Part shown: piece by piece, positions 21,197-31,156 of the stretch | Layout of the letters: every line of letters begins with the position of its first letter | How positions within the stretch are numbered: position 1 is the stretch's first letter | Virus record (IMG/VR): IMGVR_UViG_3300004463_000540 | Location: 1-38,219 of that record | Strand: one strand, 5' to 3' | DNA length: 38,219 bases | From: a virus | Made by a program: the position numbers and the translations under genes | Notes under the pieces: model-generated | Told to the model about the DNA's origin: nothing | Databases searched by the model: none | The model's input: only the letters and a program-made list of their open reading frames with translations

Positions 21197-21698
21197 CGAA
21201 GATCATCGCCACAATGTCAATGTGACCGCGCATACGGCGAGAAGGGTTGCCAGCACTATAGCGGTATTTAGTGTACACTCCATCTCCTTCTGAAGACCCA
21301 GCGCTGTTAGTATTTCCTTCGATAGATCGGAAGACTCCAGCAACTGATCCTGTTCGGATAATCCCGGTATGTCCTTTGTGGGACTCGGTTCTAGATTGCT
21401 GGATGAAGCAGCCACCAATGACTGGGGCTGAACTTTGGTACTTCGCTGGAGTATGGATATAAACTTGCTGACAATTTTCACTCTTAAAGAGTACTGACTC
21501 AATCCCGTATTGATTGCAAACTCTTTTTGTCACCCATTGTACAAAAGCCATGCACCAGGCTTCTTGCTTAGCCTTACCATCAACAACCTTTTGATATTCC
21601 TCAACTTCTTTGCCTTTATTAAAGCCATGTTCCCTAACACCAACTTGTGAGAGGGCTACTGCAATCATTGCGTTTTGGATCTCTGCCTTAGTGACCAT
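21171..21698 (-). CDS. CHAP-type peptidoglycan hydrolase (endolysin, 175 aa)
   Basis: Cleaves peptide bonds in peptidoglycan for lysis. The catalytic Cys is C49 in EAWCMAFVQW; the His is H109 in KGHTGII, and EGNTN (126-130) supplies the third residue: standard CHAP/NlpC order. ATG 21698 (CAAGGATGATT before it) is preferred to ATG 21704. No signal peptide, so it needs holin-type help. The single-domain, Gram-negative style endolysin has no cell-wall-binding repeat. It is preceded by ejection-protein genes rather than the membrane proteins; a virion-associated role is possible. Confidence 0.88.
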   Translation of the reverse strand: MVTKAEIQNAMIAVALSQVGVREHGFNKGKEVEEYQKVVDGKAKQEAWCMAFVQWVTKRVCNQYGIESVLFKSENCQQVYIHTPAKYQSSAPVIGGCFIQQSRTESHKGHTGIIRTGSVAGVFRSIEGNTNSAGSSEGDGVYTKYRYSAGNPSRRMRGHIDIVAMIFDALQNHQA

Positions 21699-21721
21699 AA
21701 TCATCCTTGATTTTTGGCTAC

Positions 21722-23311
21722 TTACTGCCCGATGTAGATACGACCGTGCTTTCTAAGTAGAATTAATTGTTTAGCTTTTTGAGATGGTGTGAGTTTGCTA
21801 TCTTTTTGGATCATCCCATCGATGGCTTGAGCATCTTGAGGGCTTTGTAGAAGTTGTGTATCAGCCGCTCTAAACCCCTCAATTCTTGGATCTTCTGTTC
21901 GAAGTGATTGAAGGATCGCTTGTGGCGCTTTTCTCATCATTTGGCCTGTTCCCATTGGTAACATTCTTGAAAGACCTCTAGACGCATTGATTGTGCCTTT
22001 AATGGCAAGCGGTGATCCTAAAGCACCCATAGCTAATCCAGCCATGGCATTGCCGTAGTTACCCTCTGAGGCCTCATTAAGAGCATAAGAACCACCAGTG
22101 ATCATAGGGACCAATGAAGCCCCTGTTTTCTCTCGTGGTAAGATTCCAGCGTTATTAAAATAAGAAGCCGCCGCTAAGTTCTCAGCCTCAGGTAGAAAAT
22201 CCTCACCAACTGCTTCACCGACTCTTTTAAGTTGGCTTCTACCTAATTGGTTTTCACCAGAGCCAGCCGTCATAAGCGCACCAAATGGTTTATCTGGAGC
22301 AATGAGATTTTTATTAATATTTTTATCAAGTCTACGAATCTTACCAATTTCAGCATTTGCAGCAGAGATCTCTGGAGCCACACCCTTCAAAGACTGTCTT
22401 GCACGAGAGGCAGCTCTTTCCATGCTGATATCTACAAAGTCTTTTTTCTTAAAGGCTTGTCCAGGTTGAAGGTACTCAGCTTGAGACTGAAGAAACTTTT
22501 GAACATCATAAGCATCATCAGCACTCATATAAAGCGCATTACCGCTTGCTTGGCCCATATCGATAATTTTATTAAGAGCCTCTTGCATACGAGCAATTTC
22601 TTTTTCATGAAGATCAGGCTTTAGCTTTTTGATATTATCTTGCAAAACTGTAGCAGCAGAAGACATATCAACCATTTTTTGGCCGTCTTTTGCTAGAGAT
22701 CCTGAGATTCTAGCGTTCTGAGCGGTTTTAAATGAGGCGGTTTTATCTTGGATGTTAGTTCTAATCGCATCAGCACCTTGTAAAAGGTCATCGTGAGTAG
22801 AAGAAGCAAGTTTTTTAACCTGTGGCGCTCTTTCAGCGTAAACTTCTAAAACTCTCTCAGGAATTTTAGACATAGAAGAGGCAAGTTTTTTTGCACCCTT
22901 TTTAATGCCACTACCAATAACTGGCAGCATTTGCCCAGCGCTCTCACCAGCAACGGTAGCAACTCCCTCCAATACAGGATCGCGATAAATCTCTTCTCGT
23001 GATTTTTGATCTTCTAATAAAAGAGCCTCTAGAGCATTCTCAGCACTCTTACCAAGAGCACCACCAAGGCCAGCCCCAGCCATACCACCATAAATAGCAC
23101 CTGCTGAAGTTCCTGCCACTGGCACTAAGCTACCAGCGGTTGCGCCTAAACCAGTGCCCATTGCGCCACCGATCATAGCACCAGTTAAAGGCAGAGCCTC
23201 AATCATACCTCTTAGAGACCCCTCTGAAGTAAACATAGGTGTTTTATCTTCGTGAGCTTCGGTATCTCTCCATGAGGAAGTATCTTCCTTAAGGGTATCT
23301 CTCCATCCCAT
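21722..23311 (-). CDS. Ejection (internal virion) protein with Gly/Ala-rich membrane segments
   Basis: 529 aa; ATG 23311 overlaps the upstream stop as TAATG, with GGGG before it. Residues 35-95 have several Gly/Ala-rich hydrophobic stretches (MIGGAMGTGLGATAGSLV), and another lies near 125-145; the rest is helical. Such proteins in podoviruses leave the head with DNA and form a channel across the envelope. The gene follows adaptor, nozzle and two helical proteins, the usual place for ejection proteins. The role is inferred from architecture; no sequence motif defines it. Confidence 0.65.
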   Translation of the reverse strand: MGWRDTLKEDTSSWRDTEAHEDKTPMFTSEGSLRGMIEALPLTGAMIGGAMGTGLGATAGSLVPVAGTSAGAIYGGMAGAGLGGALGKSAENALEALLLEDQKSREEIYRDPVLEGVATVAGESAGQMLPVIGSGIKKGAKKLASSMSKIPERVLEVYAERAPQVKKLASSTHDDLLQGADAIRTNIQDKTASFKTAQNARISGSLAKDGQKMVDMSSAATVLQDNIKKLKPDLHEKEIARMQEALNKIIDMGQASGNALYMSADDAYDVQKFLQSQAEYLQPGQAFKKKDFVDISMERAASRARQSLKGVAPEISAANAEIGKIRRLDKNINKNLIAPDKPFGALMTAGSGENQLGRSQLKRVGEAVGEDFLPEAENLAAASYFNNAGILPREKTGASLVPMITGGSYALNEASEGNYGNAMAGLAMGALGSPLAIKGTINASRGLSRMLPMGTGQMMRKAPQAILQSLRTEDPRIEGFRAADTQLLQSPQDAQAIDGMIQKDSKLTPSQKAKQLILLRKHGRIYIGQ

Positions 23312-24948
23312 TAGTTCCACCCCTCAGATTGAGCCTCTTTAAGTTCCTTATCGTTTTTAACAGTTACAACTTTTCCACTTTTACGAAGTTGTCTCGGGAA
23401 TCCTTGAGGTTGTTTGTTAAGACCTTGTGTGATTCCTGGACCAACTTGTTTTGATCCATATTTTGAAGTGTCATAGCCAGACGATTTATAAGAAGCCAAA
23501 TCAGCTTGATATTTTTGTTGCAGCATTCGCTCTAGAATTGCAATTTTGTTTTGCACAATCTCTGGCTTATCACCAGTTTCAGGAAGCATTTTGCGATACC
23601 GCTTAATATCTCCCTCAGCAAGTTTACCGCCCTCTAGATATCTTCCAATAATCTGAGCCTTAGTCATGAGGTCAGCATCGATAGAGCCAGCTTTAGTAGC
23701 TAGATCACCAATACCAGTGGCAATGGCTGCTTTATTTAAGATGTTTTGACCTTTACCAAAAATCTCAGGGTTATTTTCTACAGCAGCTCTCACATCAGCT
23801 AAGCCAGATAGAGCAGTATCGGCGCTTGCGATATTCTCAGCAGCGCCGATAGAAAGACGCTTACCACCACCATGACCACTGCCTTTTTTAATAGAGGCCG
23901 CATCCACTTTTGCTTTTGCAGCTTCTTTTGCTCTTTTTTCAGCAGAAGAGTTGGCTTCTTGTTGTCTCTTAAGAGCAGCTTCATTGGTCATGTCAACACG
24001 AGTAAGCCCCGCGCCTGCCATCATCTCAGCAATCTCTCTTTGATTCTGGAAGCCTTTTAATTGCATCATATTATCATAGTAATCTTTTTGGCTGATGCGT
24101 TCGTTTTGATAGTCCTCTTTGAGTAACTCCATACGATCATTAATGAGAGAATCGAGACGTTTTGACTCTTCACTAGATAACCCAGAGAGAATCTTAGAAG
24201 CTTCTCCCATGCGTTTACCTTCTTGATCTTGCTGCTTATTAAAAGATTCTTGCTCTGAGTCCATCAGAAGCTTTAAAGCCACTTGACGTTTAGAGCCTTC
24301 ATTTTGCTTAGTCTTATAAGCCTCAAGTTGTTCTTTTCTATCTTGAGAACGTAAGTCATAAGCTCCTTTTTGTGCAGGAGCAGCAGCAGCCATTCCATCA
24401 ACTCCAGTGAGCATTCCTAAAGCACCAGGCCCAAGGGCATAGATAGCTTTAGTGAGCATATCTTCTTCTGGAGCTTTATAAGTCTCAGTCTTTGCTTCAT
24501 TGGCAATTTTCTTAGCCATATCTTCATACTGAGATTTAAACGCTGGTACTGGTTTTAAATACTGATCAGCAATGGCTTCTAGCTTATCAGTGTGTTTTCC
24601 ATACCTAGCGCGTTCATCGGTGATTTTATCAGCAGTATAATTCACATCATCGAGGATCTTATTACCTAGAAGATTCACAGATTCTCTCTGGCCTTCTAGT
24701 TCAGGAGGATTTTGATCAGCATCTTGGATGTACTGTCTTGGATCTATTGTGCTTCCAACAATTTTAATAGGCTCTTGACGCTGGATCACCGTGCCACCAG
24801 GGCCGATGTAAGAATTCGCTGGAAGAGCAGGCTTTTCAGGAAGTGGCTGAGCCGCTGCTTGAGCAATCGCCTCTTTTTTAATTGCTGAGAGATCAATCTC
24901 AGGCATTTTTCTATTAAGTAGTTCTTCTAAGTAATCGATCTCTGCCAT
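23311..24948 (-). CDS. Large helical ejection-type virion protein (545 aa)
   Basis: ATG 24948 follows GGAGTTTAACG and leaves a 2-bp gap after the upstream stop. It is nearly all helical and charged, with a short hydrophobic segment near 180-195 (AIYALGPGALGMLTGV), and GSGHGGGKR at about 355-365. The size and helical composition fit the internal proteins of podovirus heads. It lies between a 296-aa helical protein and the Gly/Ala-rich protein, a trio matching P22 gp7/gp20/gp16 or T7 gp14/15/16 in number and place. Confidence 0.6.
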   Translation of the reverse strand: MAEIDYLEELLNRKMPEIDLSAIKKEAIAQAAAQPLPEKPALPANSYIGPGGTVIQRQEPIKIVGSTIDPRQYIQDADQNPPELEGQRESVNLLGNKILDDVNYTADKITDERARYGKHTDKLEAIADQYLKPVPAFKSQYEDMAKKIANEAKTETYKAPEEDMLTKAIYALGPGALGMLTGVDGMAAAAPAQKGAYDLRSQDRKEQLEAYKTKQNEGSKRQVALKLLMDSEQESFNKQQDQEGKRMGEASKILSGLSSEESKRLDSLINDRMELLKEDYQNERISQKDYYDNMMQLKGFQNQREIAEMMAGAGLTRVDMTNEAALKRQQEANSSAEKRAKEAAKAKVDAASIKKGSGHGGGKRLSIGAAENIASADTALSGLADVRAAVENNPEIFGKGQNILNKAAIATGIGDLATKAGSIDADLMTKAQIIGRYLEGGKLAEGDIKRYRKMLPETGDKPEIVQNKIAILERMLQQKYQADLASYKSSGYDTSKYGSKQVGPGITQGLNKQPQGFPRQLRKSGKVVTVKNDKELKEAQSEGWN

Positions 24949-24950
24949 CG

Positions 24951-25841
24951 TTAAACTCCAAAACAAGCCGCTAGGCTAATTGTGACGGTTTTATAGTGGT
25001 CATAGGCAAAATTAGTGTCACCAGCTTTCACCATTGCAATCACCGCATCTAAAGAGGGCTTTAGTTTTAGCCAGTCATAGTTCTTAGCGTTCATATTAGC
25101 GATGAGCTTATGGGCTTGTTCAAAATAAATTCTGGCATTAATTGGATCATTTTCTAGGGCATGATTTCTAAGCTTATTTAAAGCCTTCATCTCACCAAAG
25201 TTCCAAGGAGCATGTTTATGCACCTCTGAGCAAATCCAAGATGGACCACCACCAGAGTTTTTATTAGCGTTAGCAGCAGCGGTATTACCACGCTCAGTGA
25301 CTCCCGTTTGCTGCTCATTAATAGCTGAGCCAAGAGCACCGTATTTTTGTCTAAAGATAAAATCTTGTAAGCCTTGGTTGCCAGTACGTTTTAAGTTGGC
25401 ATCATCTAAGAGCATTTTTCTCTCGTTATCAGCATTTGCAGATACAAAACCCTTATCAGCTTCTCCTTGCATGGCAGCAGCACGAGCGCCACCGATACCA
25501 GCACGACCCACACGACTTTGTAGGCTTTTAAGTGATTTAGATCTCTCACCTTGGATGGATTCACGAGCTGAGGCTTGTCTAGCGCCTAATTCTGCACCCG
25601 AGTAACCTTTAGCGAGTTCTTCTTGGTTCTCTCTGAGTTTAATCATGTCAGGATCGTTATAAAAGATCTCCTGTCCACGTTTCATGCCTTTAGCATAATC
25701 CTGATCTGATGCTGTGGGCTGAGCCTTAGCCGCCGCTGCATCTTCTGGAGATTCAAACCAAGCGCCTTGGTGAGAGCCATTAATCACAGCCCCTACTGGG
25801 ATCGGGTTCCCGTTGATGTCATATTTGTACGCTGTAGCCAC
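24951..25841 (-). CDS. Helical virion protein, putative ejection protein (296 aa)
   Basis: Residues 60-190 are Ala-, Gln- and Arg-rich helices (GARAAAMQGEADKGFVSAN). A separate C-terminal domain (about 205-296) starts WICSEVHKHAPWNFGEM and continues with ALNKLRNHAL, a segment I remember from other phage internal proteins. ATG 25841 follows GGAGGTCTCTAGT. It is the first of three putative ejection proteins. Function is inferred only by position. Confidence 0.6.
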   Translation of the reverse strand: MATAYKYDINGNPIPVGAVINGSHQGAWFESPEDAAAAKAQPTASDQDYAKGMKRGQEIFYNDPDMIKLRENQEELAKGYSGAELGARQASARESIQGERSKSLKSLQSRVGRAGIGGARAAAMQGEADKGFVSANADNERKMLLDDANLKRTGNQGLQDFIFRQKYGALGSAINEQQTGVTERGNTAAANANKNSGGGPSWICSEVHKHAPWNFGEMKALNKLRNHALENDPINARIYFEQAHKLIANMNAKNYDWLKLKPSLDAVIAMVKAGDTNFAYDHYKTVTISLAACFGV

Positions 25842-25856
25842 TAGAGACCTCCATGT

Positions 25857-26477
25857 CTAAAGTTCTTCAATAGTAAAGTTATACAGAGCGATATTGCATG
25901 TGAACGCTCCAGAGTTTGGCCGATGCTGCACAATAAAAGTGTTTTCAACACCAGGAACAACATCAATCTCCCCCATTAAAACAGGAGAGTGGTAAAAACC
26001 AATAGGGCTAGAAGTGTAAGGGATATTCAAAAACCTCCCCTGATAAACAACCTCGCTCGTGGTTGAGTTCACTATTTTAATATAATGCCCATCAACACTG
26101 CCCGCTGTAGAGGGAAAATGCTGCAAAGAAGGATAAACGGTATTTGGCGGCGTGGAGGTGGCCGGGCTTAAAATTGCTCTGATTCTAGTTTTTGTACTAG
26201 TAAAAGCAATTGTAGCCGCCGTGGTAAAAGATGCAGGATTTGATGCTGAAGATAAAGCAATAGCCACCGTGGTTCTTTGTATAGTTCCAGCCTCTGTTAC
26301 CTCGTTTTGCAAGTTCTCTATAGTTTCCGTGAGTCTTGCCTCAGCTTCACCAGCATCTTGAATAAAAAGATCAAGTGCCTTCCAGTTTTGCCTAAGCTCA
26401 TTGACGAGGTAATCTTGGATGTCCATCCCTCTTCTAAATTCACGTAAAATTGCGAGTGTTTTAAGTTTTAAACTCAC
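25857..26477 (-). CDS. Tail-associated structural protein (206 aa)
   Basis: GTG 26477 overlaps the nozzle stop (GTGA). The N-terminal 70 residues are helical, with coiled-coil character (AEARLTETIENLQNEVTEA), and the C-terminal 130 are beta-rich, ending with hydrophobic strands. A trimeric, coiled-coil plus beta-head shape would fit a tail appendage or needle-like piece. No family was recognised. Confidence 0.55.
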   Translation of the reverse strand: MSLKLKTLAILREFRRGMDIQDYLVNELRQNWKALDLFIQDAGEAEARLTETIENLQNEVTEAGTIQRTTVAIALSSASNPASFTTAATIAFTSTKTRIRAILSPATSTPPNTVYPSLQHFPSTAGSVDGHYIKIVNSTTSEVVYQGRFLNIPYTSSPIGFYHSPVLMGEIDVVPGVENTFIVQHRPNSGAFTCNIALYNFTIEEL

Positions 26478-29320
26478 TTTTTTGGTTCTCCTGGATCAAA
26501 ATCAGCCGCATAGACGATCTCAAAGCCATCCATCTTCACCAGTTCATTAATGGTGTTATGATAGAGCCCAATTGAAACGGCTGAGAGCTTAGTCACGTTT
26601 AAGTTTCCAGCGTGCTTCACTCCTACCGTTGCATCAGTGGCCTCAGGGATTACGATGTCATAAGAGCTTTGTAAGGTATCAATATAATTATAGTATTGAT
26701 CCATCCGAATGGTGAATCCTCCTTGAACGGAGTTCACCCAGAAGTTCACAAAGTCTTTATCAATCGTAGGAATTCCGTAATTAAGCCAAGCTGACTTAAT
26801 ATTTAACTCAATGGCTTGATCGTTATCAGCCATGTCATACTTGGTACCAGTACGTTTTTGCTTCCAGAGCATCGTAAAATCATCTCTGTTTTCACTAAAG
26901 ATCAGCTCATCTCTAGAAGTAGAAAGTAGACCTGCATTTGGATATATGTCCTGCCACTGATACCAGCAAGATCTCTTAACCCCTTGGTTTTCAGAATAGT
27001 CATAAACGAAGGCTAAAGAGTACTCGGTAGGAATCGGATTTGCTCCGCTCTCACCATCTTCAATCCAGCCAGCAGGAATAAAGCAAATATAGTGATTATC
27101 TAATCTAAAGTTTGTGCTCTTAGCGCGTGAAGGAAGAAGTCTTTGATTTCTAGGGACTTGTAAGTTCTTTCTAAAATCATCTTGGATCAACGCGCCCAAG
27201 TACTCTGGCAAGCGTCCAGCAACGCAAGACCAAAAGCCACCAACCACATCACACCATACCAATGAACCAGAGACATCTTGGATAGAGTTAAACGAAGAGC
27301 ACCCAGCATCGGTCTCAAGAATCTCTTTAGTAATGTCGTTTGTCGCCACAGTCCCAGTAAGAAGTCCAACGGTTCTATCCTTCATTACAAACAACGCGCT
27401 CTTATTCTCAGCAAAACCCCTTACTTGATCTTGGTACAGTCCTTGGAAGTCTTCTTCATTAGCCCCAGATCTTGTAAAGCCCTCTGGATTTATAGCATCA
27501 CACCAATAGACACTTTGAAAATCACAAAGGCTTGCCTCAGTATAAGTTCCTTCTAAATCAGGACCATAAGCTCCAAAAGCGCCCACGGCGTATTTCTGAT
27601 ATGAAGTAGGGTAGTTGTCATCTTTGATTGATGGATCATAAGGACGGCCACCCTGAACAAGCTGCTGCTGCCAAGTTGAAATGTATCTACAAGCCCTTGG
27701 AATCTCACCACCTAAGGTGTCATCCACGCTCACTGCTGTAATAGAACTATCATCATCAATGAAAGTGTTTGAAACAGTGTCATCATAAGAAACAGGTAAG
27801 ATCCAAGCTAGTAACCAGTCTGAAGTTGTGAGCTGTCTACGATAAACTTCAATGCTAGCGCCAATCACGGTTTGATTATAAATATTAATCGCATCCACGT
27901 TGGCTGAGAGCTTTCCGTCCCATTGATCTTCAGCAAAATAAGCATTAATGATCATGCCATCTTTTACTTTCGAGGTTCTCACCACAGTCCCTGGTGATGG
28001 TACATCAATCACTTCGTAGTGAAGAGCAGTGTTAATCGTGATCGTATCGTAAGAACCATTTGAGGTATCAATCGAATTAATTTTAGAATACCAAAACACT
28101 GGCTGTTGATAAGAGATCCTTTTCCAAGAATCAGACGGTGTGGCTGTGTAGTACTGAAAACGCATCGTCATTCCAACTAAGAGATTATGACCTTTTTCAA
28201 CCTGAATCGTGGTGGCATTGTCAGTTGAATCAGCATACACAGTGGCTGAGTAAATCGGGTAATTTGGATCATACTTGATTGATCCTAGAGTCAAAAGCAT
28301 CGAGTTATTAGAGATGGTCTGTAAAATCGCTGCTTCTTCATTCCAAGCACCGTAAATTAAAGATCCAGAAGCATCTCGGTGAACCAATCTAAAATTATAA
28401 TAGTAATTCCCGGTAGCAAGTGTGTTACCAGAGCCAACAGTGTTATTTGCAGCCGCATAGCCAGAGTTATTTGTCCCGCCACTAATCGAAGGAACCCCAC
28501 TCGTTGCCGATTGATGTCCCATGATCTTTGGAAGGCCAGCATAGTAAGCCGTGAAGCCATCGTATTTTACAAGCCAACCACCACAAGCGATGTAGATGGA
28601 ATTATTAAGATTTGCAAAAGTAGCACCTTCAAAATCAGATAACCCTGTGATGTCATCATCAAGTACTTCTGGAAACAAAGGATCATCACCAGGACTTGGA
28701 ATAATCTCTGAGTACCACACGTCATTGTACTCAGTATCAGATCCAGTGGTGTTAAACTCCTCCATGACTGTGGTCTGTAAAAGGTAAGCAGGCTCATCAG
28801 AGGTTGTGGCGTTTCCTTCTTCATCAACGATACTAGCCGAAAATCCTGTGATCGTGGCTGCTGTGATGTCTGCTACCAAGTCATCTAAAGTATAAGTAGT
28901 ATCAAAGCTCACGGTGAAAATCTCAGTAGTTTGATCATCTTCTAGAAGATTAAAGGTCCACTCAGGAGTGCCATCAGTGAGATAGATATTATAGAACTGC
29001 ACTAAGCCAGAAGATCTGACCATCTTTAGGCGCTTAATTCTTCTTTTATATAAAAAACCATCAGCTCCAACGCCGATGACTTCAGTTTTTGATTCACCAG
29101 TGTTGATGTCTCGGTACTTGTACTCGCCAAGGCCAAATTCAAAGCCAGTGAGTTCTTTTGATTTATGCTGAAAACCGTACCGTTGAGCGTACTGATCATC
29201 ATAGTTATAGCGCCAGTTCTTAGAACCACGGCGTTGTGTTTTCGGATTCATTTTTAGGAGATTAGTGCTCGTATCAAGACCACCAAAATCATTGTAATGC
29301 TTATCGGTACGTTGAGGCAC
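26474..29320 (-). CDS. Nozzle-like / tail tube B-type protein (948 aa)
   Basis: The largest gene. The N-terminus (FGGLDTSTNLLKMNPKTQ...) has the G-G-L-x-T...P-x-x-x-x-x-x-x-N-W pattern seen in podovirus tail nozzle or T7 gp12-type proteins. The rest is almost all beta, with Tyr, Asp and Ser, as in multi-sheet propeller/nozzle subunits. A size of 948 aa is somewhat over T7 gp12 (about 800). The adaptor gene lies directly upstream. It would form the distal tail tube through which DNA leaves. Confidence 0.72.
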   Translation of the reverse strand: MPQRTDKHYNDFGGLDTSTNLLKMNPKTQRRGSKNWRYNYDDQYAQRYGFQHKSKELTGFEFGLGEYKYRDINTGESKTEVIGVGADGFLYKRRIKRLKMVRSSGLVQFYNIYLTDGTPEWTFNLLEDDQTTEIFTVSFDTTYTLDDLVADITAATITGFSASIVDEEGNATTSDEPAYLLQTTVMEEFNTTGSDTEYNDVWYSEIIPSPGDDPLFPEVLDDDITGLSDFEGATFANLNNSIYIACGGWLVKYDGFTAYYAGLPKIMGHQSATSGVPSISGGTNNSGYAAANNTVGSGNTLATGNYYYNFRLVHRDASGSLIYGAWNEEAAILQTISNNSMLLTLGSIKYDPNYPIYSATVYADSTDNATTIQVEKGHNLLVGMTMRFQYYTATPSDSWKRISYQQPVFWYSKINSIDTSNGSYDTITINTALHYEVIDVPSPGTVVRTSKVKDGMIINAYFAEDQWDGKLSANVDAINIYNQTVIGASIEVYRRQLTTSDWLLAWILPVSYDDTVSNTFIDDDSSITAVSVDDTLGGEIPRACRYISTWQQQLVQGGRPYDPSIKDDNYPTSYQKYAVGAFGAYGPDLEGTYTEASLCDFQSVYWCDAINPEGFTRSGANEEDFQGLYQDQVRGFAENKSALFVMKDRTVGLLTGTVATNDITKEILETDAGCSSFNSIQDVSGSLVWCDVVGGFWSCVAGRLPEYLGALIQDDFRKNLQVPRNQRLLPSRAKSTNFRLDNHYICFIPAGWIEDGESGANPIPTEYSLAFVYDYSENQGVKRSCWYQWQDIYPNAGLLSTSRDELIFSENRDDFTMLWKQKRTGTKYDMADNDQAIELNIKSAWLNYGIPTIDKDFVNFWVNSVQGGFTIRMDQYYNYIDTLQSSYDIVIPEATDATVGVKHAGNLNVTKLSAVSIGLYHNTINELVKMDGFEIVYAADFDPGEPKK

Positions 29321-29331
29321 TTAACACCCCT

Positions 29332-30243
29332 TTAAATAAATAGGTAGTCGCAGTTAATGATCGGGATTTGAACAACATCATTGGTGTTTTGCCCGAAAGA
29401 AGTAATAATCTGATTTGCGATTGAAACTAAATTGTCTCTAGCTTCTTGGTTCCACTTTGAGCTATCACCATATTTACACTCATACTCAACGTGCTTTTTT
29501 AAGAAGTCTTCAGCCGTTGTTGGGTACTCAGGAAGATTGGTAGAGTCATAGCCAGAGCAGACATAGTCACCCACAGCGATTGTGTCACCATCATCTAAAG
29601 TGAAAGGTGAGAGAGTGAAAACACCAGTGGTAGAATTCACAGTGTCAAAGATGATGTGCTTTGCTTTTTGAACACCAAACTTATCAACCACTGAAATAAA
29701 ATTATCACGATTTAAATAAGCGTAATCAAAAGAAGCTTCAGCCGCGTTAATCGTGAGAGCTGTGAGCACTCCGTTTGTAACAGTGACAGCAGAGATTTTA
29801 CCAGAGCGTTTTTCAAGTCTGGATGGTTGCTTAATGTAATTTAATCTGAGAGTTCCAGAGTTTAGAGATGGTGCGAGTAAGAAGCCATCGTTTCTAGGAA
29901 TATAACCATAAGGATAACCCACAGTAGTGTTAAAGCGATCTTTAGTATCTCCACGGTACAGCGTAATATAATCTCTACCATTTTGTGACCACTCCATGGT
30001 GTCGATATTGAAAATGAAGATGTCTTTTGGCCAGTCATACTGCTCCTGACCACTCACCACTGTCATCAGAGTCTGTTTTAAAAAGAACTTTGATTTAGAG
30101 TTTGTGACTTCACGGTTAAGTGATTCACTAGCGTGATTGAAATACTCAACAAAGAGCTTCTGAGAAATACCAGAAGTTTCACTATAGCGCGTGTTCTGCG
30201 TTAGCTCCCTTGCAGTATCAATTAAAAGCTCTAAGCGTCTCAT
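29332..30243 (-). CDS. Head-tail adaptor protein (303 aa)
   Basis: ATG 30243 with the opening MRRLELLIDTARELTQNTRY, then FVEYFNHASESLNREV near 30-45: helical adaptor N-terminus; the middle (150-240) is beta-rich and the last 50 are helical again. In podoviruses the adaptor (P22 gp4- or T7 gp11-type) joins portal and nozzle, and the gene is immediately before the nozzle gene. Length is intermediate between gp4 (166 aa) and larger relatives. Assignment by shape and place. Confidence 0.65.
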   Translation of the reverse strand: MRRLELLIDTARELTQNTRYSETSGISQKLFVEYFNHASESLNREVTNSKSKFFLKQTLMTVVSGQEQYDWPKDIFIFNIDTMEWSQNGRDYITLYRGDTKDRFNTTVGYPYGYIPRNDGFLLAPSLNSGTLRLNYIKQPSRLEKRSGKISAVTVTNGVLTALTINAAEASFDYAYLNRDNFISVVDKFGVQKAKHIIFDTVNSTTGVFTLSPFTLDDGDTIAVGDYVCSGYDSTNLPEYPTTAEDFLKKHVEYECKYGDSSKWNQEARDNLVSIANQIITSFGQNTNDVVQIPIINCDYLFI

Positions 30244-30471
30244 CTATTGGCCTTTTTTCATCGCTGCCATAATGACAGCCTTTTTTTGTTTTTTAGAATC
30301 AAAGTCATCTTCTTCGCCACCAGTATCAGAGTTACCAAGTGAAGAAGACGAACCATCTTCGTTAGGCATTGGGCTCATACGAGTTTCTAGTTCTTGAGTT
30401 GGCATAGAGCCACCACCAGCTTTTTCAAGCATGGCCATAGCTTTCTTCATCATATCGAGTGCTTCTTTCAT
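30244..30471 (-). CDS. Hypothetical Met/Lys-rich protein (75 aa)
   Basis: ATG 30471 with GAGGGAGAAG upstream; the stop touches the adaptor start. N-terminal helix (MKKAMAMLEKAGGG), a disordered Ser/Gly/Asp-rich centre, and a basic end (KKQKKAVIMAAMKKGQ). It may be a small chaperone or virion component. No family. Confidence 0.6.
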   Translation of the reverse strand: MKEALDMMKKAMAMLEKAGGGSMPTQELETRMSPMPNEDGSSSSLGNSDTGGEEDDFDSKKQKKAVIMAAMKKGQ

Positions 30472-30482
30472 GTCTTCTCCCT

Positions 30483-30839
30483 CTATCTTAAAGCGCCACG
30501 ATAGGCCGCTAGAAGTTCACTTAAATTGTTAGATTGATTTTTGGTATGCTCTTGAGCGATGTTCACAGCGTTTTGTTGACGTTGTCTCTCAGCTTGCGCT
30601 CTTTGATTTAAGTACTGAGATAAGAACTGACCACCCACAGCCACACCAGCACCCACAGGGCCACCAGCAGCAGCGCCTGTAGCACCAGCCACACCAAGTG
30701 AAGTCATGTCCATGCCTTCTGGTTTTGCAGCCCCATAAGGAGTAGATGATTCTGACTGAGCCATTTTAGCAAAGATCTCTTCGTCTTCTGGAGAGAAGTT
30801 TGAACCAGCTCCATCATATTTATAATTCATGTATCCCAT
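30483..30839 (-). CDS. Gly/Ala-rich virion-like protein (118 aa)
   Basis: ATG 30839 overlaps the upstream stop (TAATG), with AAGGAGCAC before it. The hydrophobic Gly/Ala stretch (VAGATGAAAGGPVGAGVAVGG, near residues 48-68) may enter membranes, followed by a helix (LNQRAQAERQRQQNAVN). It resembles small ejection proteins such as P22 gp7-like or T7 gp14-like in composition. Function uncertain. Confidence 0.55.
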   Translation of the reverse strand: MGYMNYKYDGAGSNFSPEDEEIFAKMAQSESSTPYGAAKPEGMDMTSLGVAGATGAAAGGPVGAGVAVGGQFLSQYLNQRAQAERQRQQNAVNIAQEHTKNQSNNLSELLAAYRGALR

Positions 30840-31156
30840 TAGACGTGCTCCTTGCCTCTGATCACCACTGTATAAGTGACGGTGCCAGAAGTGATGGCCC
30901 AAATTAAACGAACGCGAGACGCAACCACAGCGGTGATTGTAGTCATGAGGGTTGTCGCAGTTGTAAAAGAGCCAGTAGCAGAAGAGATATCAATCCAACC
31001 AACTCCGTTATTAGATTTTTGAATTTTATATGAACCACCCACTGCTGTTCCAACTGTCGTTACTTGAAACTCAGCCGCTGTGAGATTGGTCATGTCAAAC
31101 TCAACAATGCCATTAGTTACTACGGTGCCAGTTTTTGTATCAGAATAAGTTTGCAT
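30839..31156 (-). CDS. Small beta-sandwich structural protein (105 aa)
   Basis: ATG 31156 overlaps the lipoprotein stop (TAATG), with AAAGAGGTGCC as site; a GTG nine bases earlier is less likely. It is almost wholly strand-forming, Thr/Val-rich (FTTATTLMTTITAVVASRVR), like immunoglobulin-type phage surface modules. It may decorate the virion. No further identification. Confidence 0.55.
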   Translation of the reverse strand: MQTYSDTKTGTVVTNGIVEFDMTNLTAAEFQVTTVGTAVGGSYKIQKSNNGVGWIDISSATGSFTTATTLMTTITAVVASRVRLIWAITSGTVTYTVVIRGKEHV